Source: Paulinella micropora (lineage: Eukaryota; Cercozoa; Imbricatea; Euglyphida; Paulinellidae). Taken from it: a stretch of 64,000 bases of DNA. This document shows, piece by piece, positions 57,697 to 64,000 of this stretch. Position 1 is the first letter of the stretch. The number at the start of each line of letters is the position of its first letter. The DNA lies in NCBI GenBank assembly GCA_019918135.1, contig WBZZ01001376.1, forward strand, positions 41,001 through 105,000, written 5' to 3'. A program made the translations under genes and the position numbers. The notes under the pieces were generated by a model, which did no database searches, was not told where the DNA came from, and was given only the letters and a program-made list of their open reading frames with translations.

Positions 57697-59340
57697 TCAG
57701 TGCAGACAGCTGGCCCTCCGTGCGGAAGCGTCCCTGTCGGCGCCGCTTTTCAGCAAGGATTGCGCGGAGCCCCTGCGCGCAGCCGCTTCGAGGTCGTTTA
57801 ATAAAATCGCAACGTAGCCTGCTAACACGCGTCGCACCTTGCTGTCTGCTAACCACGGGCGCACATAGGGCCACTCGAAGGGAACGGGGCTCCAAGGGAC
57901 CTTGGCCAGGATCGACAGGGGCTGCTCCGAACGCACGGCGTCGCCCAATGTGCCGGAACAGACCAAGAACGTCCAGAGCTTGGGGCGCTGGCAACAAGGG
58001 GGAGCGGCGCGCCAGTCGCCCCCCCACGTAGCCAGAATCCGTCGAGCCCTGCCAGCGCTCAGCCGGAGCCCGCCGAGGTCCTTGGCGCCATAAGCAACCT
58101 CGCCCTGCGGCGACCGGAAGCGGCGCAGGATCGACAACTTGCCCCGCAGCCCCGCCGTGGGCAGCGCGGGCCCGCGCGCGGGCCACAGCGGCGGGGGTTG
58201 AGGCTGGGGCTGGGGCTGGGGGTCTTCGTTGTCGGGGGCCTTGTCGGGCAGCCAGAAGCGCCCGCAGTGCAGCGGCACGCCCGACGAGCACAGGCCGTGC
58301 CAAACTAGGCGCTGCAGTTCGAAAAGGCCCGCCAGGCCCTGCCACGCTTGTTCCGGCAGGTAACCCTGTAGCTTGAAGCTGTGGAAAGTGAACTGCTTAG
58401 CGCAGAGCGCGCGGGGGCGTAGCCCCGCGAACAGGCGCTGGTACGACTGGCCCCACGCCAACAAATGCTGGCGTTGCAAGGGCTGGCCCAGCTCTGGCTC
58501 CGGCGGGGGCCTCAGGGCCAGCGTGAGCCCCAGCTCCGGCGGGGGGCGCGCCTCGCTGCGCCAGAGTCCGACCTGATTCAAGACGGCGGCGGCCGGGGTC
58601 TGCGCGCGGGCCCGCGAGTGCCAGGGCGGGCCGCGGTCAATCAACGTCAAACGGACAGGCGCCAACAGCCGCAGCGCCTCCAGATCGGCCGCGCTCGGTT
58701 GGTCCCACAGGTCCACGTGATGCAGTTGTAGTTCTAGAAAAGAAGGGGAAGCACCGCCTAAGGGCAAGAGCGTCCGGTGCAGCTGTTCCAGGACTCCGCG
58801 TTCCCACTGGCCAGTGTGTTCATAATATGGCCGTTCCGATGCACCGTCAGTACAGATGCCCAGGCGGAGGATATAGGATTGTAGCGCCGGGTTGCAGACG
58901 CGTGGCCAATCCAGGCCCACGAACTCCTCGCCGAGGCTCCGCAAGAACTCGAGCAGCTCCTGTGGGGGCAACGCGCCGCCCGCAACAACACGCCAAAGCC
59001 TCGGCCAACACACCGACCGCGGCACCACAGGTAAGACCAGGCCGTCGGGCGGGGCAGTAACCTCATGGTCATAGTTCGCCGTGACCTCCAATACCTCGAG
59101 CGTCGGGGCCAAAAGTTCCAGCCCCTCGCCTGTTATCTGCTCCTGTTGTTGTTGAATTTTTTTGTAAATCTCAATGTCCTCCTCTGCCTCCTCCGCCTCC
59201 GTCAGTTGCTTTCGCAAAGCTTTGATTTCTTGCTGTTTTTGTTTGTTGGCCTTTTTTAGTGCTTGGATTTTGTGGTCGTTTGCTTTGATTTCCCCCTCAG
59301 TTTTTTCAATACTCGCCGCTGTTTCGTCTGTATTGTTCAT
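57697..59340 (-). CDS. Coiled-coil protein fused across a PLV junction to a GC-rich-encoded domain
   Basis: 547 residues, uninterrupted, from ATG 59340 (MNNTDETAASIEKTEGEIKA) to TGA. Residues 1-70 form a coiled coil (KKANKQKQQEIKALRKQLTE) encoded by AT-rich, PLV-like DNA. From about residue 72 (TLEVLEVTANYDHEV...) the DNA is GC-rich and the protein resembles the local LRR/F-box-like proteins (PPQELLEFLRSLGEEFVGLD, LELQLHHVDLWDQPSAADLE), with a Pro/Gln repeat near residue 380. The junction of segment C thus lies inside an open gene, either a chance fusion or a functional chimera. Confidence 0.55.
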   Translation of the reverse strand: MNNTDETAASIEKTEGEIKANDHKIQALKKANKQKQQEIKALRKQLTEAEEAEEDIEIYKKIQQQQEQITGEGLELLAPTLEVLEVTANYDHEVTAPPDGLVLPVVPRSVCWPRLWRVVAGGALPPQELLEFLRSLGEEFVGLDWPRVCNPALQSYILRLGICTDGASERPYYEHTGQWERGVLEQLHRTLLPLGGASPSFLELQLHHVDLWDQPSAADLEALRLLAPVRLTLIDRGPPWHSRARAQTPAAAVLNQVGLWRSEARPPPELGLTLALRPPPEPELGQPLQRQHLLAWGQSYQRLFAGLRPRALCAKQFTFHSFKLQGYLPEQAWQGLAGLFELQRLVWHGLCSSGVPLHCGRFWLPDKAPDNEDPQPQPQPQPPPLWPARGPALPTAGLRGKLSILRRFRSPQGEVAYGAKDLGGLRLSAGRARRILATWGGDWRAAPPCCQRPKLWTFLVCSGTLGDAVRSEQPLSILAKVPWSPVPFEWPYVRPWLADSKVRRVLAGYVAILLNDLEAAARRGSAQSLLKSGADRDASARRASCLH

Positions 59341-59354
59341 CCCTTTGCGCTTCT

Positions 59355-59423
59355 TTACTCGTCGCTGAACATCTCGTCGGTTTCTGGTGCGGTCTTGGGT
59401 AGCAGTTGGCGATATTCGGTCAT
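59355..59423 (-). CDS. Tiny PLV ORF
   Basis: 22 residues (MTEYRQLLPKTAPETDEMFS plus two), ending 14 bases upstream of the coiled-coil gene start, with close spacing typical of PLV operon-like packing. It may be a real micro-protein or chance. Confidence 0.25.
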   Translation of the reverse strand: MTEYRQLLPKTAPETDEMFSDE

Positions 59424-59649
59424 ACTGGTTTTCGTTTGTCTTGTTGGTTTGGTCTTCTTTTATGCTTTGGACGAAGGACGGAAGGGCGAAAACCTGCGAA
59501 AATTGGCGGATCCGGCTCCGGCTCTATCAAAAAAAATAATTGTTCATTTCCTTTTTTGTGCCGTTTGCCCCCTGCTGCGCCTTATTGTTAATTATTTGCC
59601 CCTGCTTTTTTTACTGTGGCTGTCCTTGCTGTTTTTTCTTCTTTAATTT

Positions 59650-60875
59650 TTATTGTTTCTTTTTCAGTCTTTCGCTTCTTCTTAATATTGGCCTCTCATC
59701 GTTCTTCTTCCTTGGTTCTGTTTTTCCCGTTTCTGTCGGTTGTTTGCCTTTTGCTATATCGCTTATAAATTTCGCTTTTATACTCCCCACCCGTGCATAT
59801 TCTCTAATTTTTCTGTTGCTTATATTGATTTTTTGGTCCTTCATCGCTTTTATTATCGCTAAGGCATCAATGACATTTTTGGGAAGATTAGCATTCAGCC
59901 CTGCGACTTTGTCCTCTAATGTGTTAATTTTGTTTTCTAAATTGTCCAGTGCTTGCCGTGCTTGTGGTTCTGTTGCTATTTCGGGGGTTCGTGCTTTAAT
60001 GTTCGCATAATTTCGGCTTGCTTCGCTTTCTTCAACGTGCCCTAATACCTTTGACAAAAAGATGCTTCTGTCCATATTCGCGGGAGCATATTCTCTGTAA
60101 GCTAAGGCCCCATAAATTTTGCGGGCTAAATGAGAAGTTGCCTTTTTATAGTTGAATAATTCCTTTATTCGTCTTGATATCCTCGCGTCATATTTATTTG
60201 TTAATTCTTTATTTGTTTTCTTTTTGTCTTCGTCTGTCAGTGTCTCCCGCACTGCCTCCCAAGCTGTCCGCATATCGTTATATGACATATGAATTAAGGG
60301 GACTTCAATGTTATTAATTGCCCTCTTCTTGTCTTTGGCTACTTTGTCTATTATTATATAATTTTTCTGTTCTTTGCTTTCGGGTGGTGTGCTTGTTATT
60401 CTTAAAACCTCAATTAATCGGCGACCTGTTGCTAATTGAAGCAAAATAATCAAGTCTGTCATTTTTTGTGACTTGTTCAAATTGTCCATTATTTTGAAAA
60501 CTGTCGCGGGCTCATAATTCTTAATTTCCTTTAAATTCTTGTTTCGCTGTTTAATTTGTGTTGTTGCCTTCTTGGTTCTTTCTTCGTCTGTGAGTTTTAA
60601 TTCTTTGATAATTTCGGCTTCCTTCGTCGGGTGCTGTTCTTTGAATGCCTTTCTTAGCCTCGTTAAATAAGCATCTTTTGTGTTAACTTTTTCAATATGT
60701 TGAATTGTGCCTAAAATCCATTTTTAATTTTTTTCAAATATGTTTGATTGCCTCCCTTTTGCTTTATAAGGTCAATTAACAATATAATAAGACTTTCAGA
60801 TCGGTTCTTCGTTATCGCATTTATTTTGTTGATAAGGTCCTCGGGGTCCTTATAGTCAATCGTTTTGAAATCCAT
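59650..60875 (-). pseudogene. Telomere-resolvase (protelomerase)-like tyrosine recombinase, one frameshift
   Basis: It starts at ATG 60875 (MDFKTIDYKDPEDLINKINA). The frame changes near 60720 at an A-rich run, and then runs to 59650, giving about 400 residues. Counting from the internal Met at 60489, catalytic positions are Arg23/24 in LATGRRLIEV, Lys in VAKDKKR (52-55), His120 and Arg123 in SHLARKIYGAL, His151 in VLGHVEES and Tyr161 in RNYANI. HLARKIY plus LGH...NY resembles TelK/TelN/ResT-type resolvases more than phage integrases. A coiled coil and basic helical tail (ERPILRRSERLKKKQ) follow. It may resolve hairpin telomeres or integrate the PLV. Confidence 0.65.
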
Positions 60876-60929
60876 TTTTTTGCTGTGCCTCTTTTCCTCC
60901 GTGCTTATATATTTATATGCTTATATCTT

Positions 60930-62650
60930 TTATGTCGAGCTTTACAGAACTTGTACCCTCACTAGCCAGGGCTACTACAGGGTCTACCGCTTTGTCGTAG
61001 AATCGCTCTATGTCAACCCAGGCGGGAATGGTTATATACGCATCGCGGAGATCAAGCCCAGGTTTTGGACAGGGAAACAGGCATTCGCGATCGACGCTGA
61101 TGGCTATATCGTGATCGGCTCGACTCTGGAGTCGCACGCACACACGTCGCCGCTGACGATCGGCACATCCACGATCGCGAGCGCGGGGACGGTTGCGCTG
61201 AGTCTGCCTAGCGCGCTGCCGTCCAACACGTCCTTCGTCTCCTTGTCTAGCGGGGGGCAGCTAGCCGCCTCTTCTGTCAGAGTGCCTGCTAGCCTGCCCG
61301 GCTCGACGTCTTTGGTCACGCTGGACTCGGCAGGCCAGCTTGCGGCCAGCTCGTGGCCTCCACGCCGGCCCAGACTGCCGTTCTGAGCCTGACTTCTGCG
61401 GGGCAGATGGTGACCCAGAGCACTTCGACCACGGTCGTGACTTCTGGCTCGGTGACGCTGCCAACCTGGACTTCCATGTCGGCCTATACGCCTACCACAG
61501 ACCCTAACTGGGTGCTCAGCCACTCTTCCGCACAAGCTAGCCAAGAGAGCTGCAGAGTTTTCGATGGTGTCGCCGCCAATGGCTGGACTAGCCTCGGCAA
61601 CTACAACTCGGACGGGAGTATTAACACGACAAACAACGCCGTTACCAACGTAGGCGGCAGCAACGTGTACGGCGAGTACTTTACGCTCCAGCACACGCGG
61701 AGCCGGTACAGGATCACGAGCTTCGCATTGACCAACGGAGTTACTCTTAGTACCTCAACCAAAAGCTTCACGTTGGCGGGGTCGGACAATGGCAGTATTT
61801 GGACACTGGTCTGGTCCGGTAACTTCTCTTTTACCACGACGTCACAGACCCTGAACTCGAGCGCACCCGCTTCGACCGCGTTCTATTACTACCACCGGTT
61901 TATTGTCACTTCGGTACATTCGAGTGCCGCGTCCGTCGTGGGGACATTTGCGCCCGTCGTTGAGTCCGAGGGCGTGTCGGTCAATGCCACTGGCCTCACG
62001 GGCGTGGATTCGATCATGTGCGGCAAAAACACGCTGAAGCTGCCGACCGCGCTGCCCTCCGCCGGCACGGACCGTGTGCTCCAAATCAACGACCTCGGCG
62101 AGTTCGACTGGGCACCTGGGACCGCGGCCACTGGCTGACGGGCAACTCAGCCGTCACTGTTAATAGCGGAGCTGCCAGGAAGATCCCGGTCGACCGTCCG
62201 GCGTAGCGAGGCTGGCGCCGCAGTACAGCAACATCACCGTAAGCCATGCCAACGGCTTTACAACCTGGCAGAACACATCCGGCATGCCCAGGAAGTGGCT
62301 GATCACTGCATCGTTTAGGTTTGTTACTTCGGCGGCGGCTACCAACAACCCGCCGACCAGTGGCGCCTATTACGATGTCTGGATCGAAAGGAATGCAGTG
62401 AGACCATCATCAAGCACCGGCGTGCAACAGACAGAATCCAATTTTCAGGTGTCAGTTGGCGCCCATGGGCTATGGCACCGGGCGGTATACCGCGGCCAGC
62501 TTGTCTGGTATCATGGAAGTGGCGGTAAATGAGTATGTCTGGTTCGAAGCTTACGGCGATACACAAGGCGCTGTCAACTGGAGCCTTGTTATTGGCGGGA
62601 CGAATGTTTGGGAAAGGGGCAGAGTGACAATTACAGAGATTCCGGGCTGA
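60930..62650 (+). pseudogene. GC-rich adhesin/fibre with discoidin-like domain and C-terminal beta domain, frame breaks
   Basis: The frame from about 60945 (YYRVYRFVVESLYVNPGGNG) carries repeats LPSALPSNTSFVSLSSGGQL / LPGSTSLVTLDSAGQL. A shift near 61370 leads to a segment like F5/8 type C (discoidin) domains: CRVFDGVAANGWTSLGNYNS, YRITSFALTNG, KSFTLAGSDNGSIWTLVW. After 62138 further shifts give WLITASFRFVTSAAATNNPP and YGTGRYTAASLSGIMEVAVN...WSLVIGGTNVWE, like a C1q/TNF-type trimeric end. Organisation parallels the AT-rich PLV fibre but codon use is GC-rich. Host-surface carbohydrate binding is inferred. Confidence 0.5.
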
Positions 62651-62691
62651 TTTTTTTTCTTTCGAGTCTATATTTTTTAATTAAAAAAGAA

Positions 62692-62931
62692 ATGGACGCT
62701 TTGCGACAAGCACTAGCTGAGAGCGAGAACGAGCTGGCCGCCTGCCTGGCCCGCCGCCGGATCCTGGCCGTAGAACGAGAGAAGTTACAGCTGCAGATCG
62801 CGCTCTGCGAAAAGGTCTGTGGTTGCAGGGAGACGCGCCTGCAGATCAAGCAGTTGATCCAGCAAGAAGAGGAGGCGGAGGCGGCCGCAGAGTCTGCCGC
62901 CACGTGGTCGTCGAGGCCGAAATGGCGCTAG
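62692..62931 (+). CDS. Small coiled-coil protein
   Basis: 79 residues (MDALRQALAESENELAACLA), nearly all helix with heptads of Leu and paired Cys (CEKVCGC), ending in an acidic/Ala run and TAG. It lies directly after the adhesin gene and may be its coiled-coil partner. Function unknown. Confidence 0.55.
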   Translation: MDALRQALAESENELAACLARRRILAVEREKLQLQIALCEKVCGCRETRLQIKQLIQQEEEAEAAAESAATWSSRPKWR

Positions 62932-62974
62932 AGGAGACGGTCGTGGAGATGGCATCGCCTGACACCATCAATGG

Positions 62975-63952
62975 CTAAAAGTCCTGGTCTAAGCCCCATT
63001 CCGGCTCCTTGGCCGGCGCCCGCGCGTACTCGCTCACTTTTTTCTCGAAAAAATTAGTCTTGCCTACCACACCTAACTGCTCCATGAAGGGCAAAGGGCA
63101 CTTGGCCACTCCGTACAGCTTTTTGCTCAGGCCCAAGTTCTGCAGCAGGCCATCCGCCACAAACTCGACGTAGCGTTCCATCAGCGTGGCGTTCAGGCCC
63201 AACAGGGCCACCGGCAGCGACTCGCTGATGAACCTCCGTTCGACTTCGACACAGCCGGCCACGATCTGGAAAATGCGCGACATCTGCAGCTTGTTCGACA
63301 CGTGGTGCTTGTACAAGTGGCACGCGAACAGGCAGTGCTGTGTCTCGTCCCGCGCAGTAAACTCGTTGCTGGTGCACAAGCCCTACAGCAGGCCCGGGTG
63401 CTTTTGTTTCAGCCAGAAGATGGAGGCGAAAGAAGAGGCGAACTGGACAAGCTCAACGCAAGCGAACGCCACCAACCGCTCGGCAAACGAAGACCGGGCC
63501 GGGCTGAGCCACTGCAGCGCCCACTTGGCTTTTTGGGCGACGGTCGGGACCTGCGTGATCGCATTGAACAGCTTGTCCTTCTCTTGCTGGTCACTGATGA
63601 TCGTGTCGATCAACAAGCTGCAGGTCCGCAAGTGTTCGGCCTCGTTAAAGATCTGGTAAGAATAAAAAAGCCTAGCCTCGGAATATTGCAGTTCGGCCAA
63701 GGAATTGGCGGCCAGGTTCTCTTGGATGATGCCGTCGCTCGAGGCAAAAAAGCCCAGCACCATCTTAATAAAATGCAGTTCGTCCGCGCTCAGCTTCTTG
63801 AAATCGGCCTGTTCCCGGCTCAGATCAAGCTCGTCTGCCGTCCAGAACGAGCGCAGGGAAGCTTCATAGAATGAATACAAGTCCGGACGCCTGATGGGAA
63901 AGAGACAAAATCGCGATTCTTCCGGCACGAGCAGTTTTTCTTCAGTGTCCAT
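62975..63952 (-). pseudogene. Ribonucleotide reductase small subunit (class I R2) with in-frame TAG and altered radical site
   Basis: ATG 63952 (MDTEEKLLVPEESRFCLFPI). R2 landmarks: FWTADELDLS (Asp43), IFNEAEHLRTC (Glu104, His107), VELVQFASSFASIFWLK (Glu167), SNEFTARDETQH (Glu, His), KTNFFEKKVSEY, and the terminal GLDQDF that docks on R1. Two anomalies: TAG at 63383-63385 (codon 190, in HPGLL-stop-GLCTSNEF) splits the gene in frame, and position 111, where the radical Tyr belongs (ExxHxxxY), is Cys. It makes deoxynucleotides for viral replication, by family. A true stop TAG follows the canonical C-terminus. Confidence 0.8.
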
Positions 63953-64000
63953 AATTCGTTCAGCTGCCGGTTGTCCAGCTTCAGCAAAGCCATTCCTCTT

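Noticed and set aside
11932..63385. Full reassignment of TAG (or TAA) to Gln in this genome
   Set aside because: TAG ends R2 exactly after the canonical GLDQDF, and also the H3-tail and intact F-box genes. TAA ends the PLV capsid and ATPase genes. Only partial read-through or decay remains possible.
1..64000. tRNA genes, rRNA genes and terminal inverted repeats of the PLVs
   Set aside because: I looked for tRNA-like cloverleaf ends and matching segment termini at 6385, 19250, 28573, 59130 and 60900 and found none I could support.

Overview
The window looks like DNA of a large nucleocytoplasmic DNA virus (Nucleocytoviricota grade), either a free genome or a copy endogenised in a protist. It is mostly GC-rich, with gene-dense stretches separated by poly-G/poly-C runs. 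Three AT-rich segments inside it look like pieces of polinton-like viruses (PLVs) or virophages. Support for the giant-virus reading: a class I ribonucleotide reductase small subunit, a primase/origin-binding-type helicase related to those of herpesviruses and some giant viruses, an RPB3-like RNA polymerase subunit, and many F-box, LRR, RING and divergent kinase paralogues. Support for the PLV reading: a double-jelly-roll-type major capsid protein, a penton-type minor capsid protein, an adenain-type protease, a packaging ATPase, fibre genes, a phospholipase A2-like virion protein and a telomere-resolvase-like recombinase. I see no tRNA, rRNA or clear cellular housekeeping gene.

Layout. 1-6.4 kb: PLV segment A (broken fibre, membrane protein, small Cys-rich secreted protein on the other strand, small proteins, PLA2-like protein). 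6.4-19.25 kb: GC-rich block with low-complexity DNA and a 34-bp minisatellite, an RPB3-like gene, a pseudokinase/kinase tandem, and two tandemly duplicated LRR genes. 19.25-28.57 kb: PLV segment B, the morphogenesis module, lying against a decayed F-box/LRR gene. 28.57-59.1 kb: GC-rich block with F-box genes, a primase-helicase locus (probably spliced and broken) beside a second decayed copy, an LRR gene, a second pseudokinase/kinase pair, a GH105-like glycosidase, two RING genes, a protein that begins with a histone H3 tail, and a GRDP-like gene. 59.1-60.9 kb: PLV segment C with the recombinase. 60.9-64 kb: a GC-rich adhesin and the ribonucleotide reductase small subunit.

Many genes on both sides of the GC boundary carry single-base frameshifts, often at homopolymers, and in-frame stops (mostly TAG in the GC-rich part). 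This is either real decay, as expected of an endogenous or inactive element, or uncorrected read error. Raw reads would decide between them. Several key genes are nevertheless intact: the PLV capsid and ATPase genes, the H3-tail protein, one pseudokinase, one LRR gene and one F-box gene.

How the genes fit together. The PLV genes form a virion assembly set (capsid, protease, ATPase, fibre, spike) plus a recombinase. The giant-virus genes fall into nucleotide supply and replication/transcription (RNR, primase-helicase, RPB3) and a large set likely to act on the host: ubiquitin-ligase adaptors (F-box, RING), kinase-fold proteins with a zinc-type N-terminus, and the H3-tail mimic. Family assignments come from motifs read by eye. 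No database search was run.
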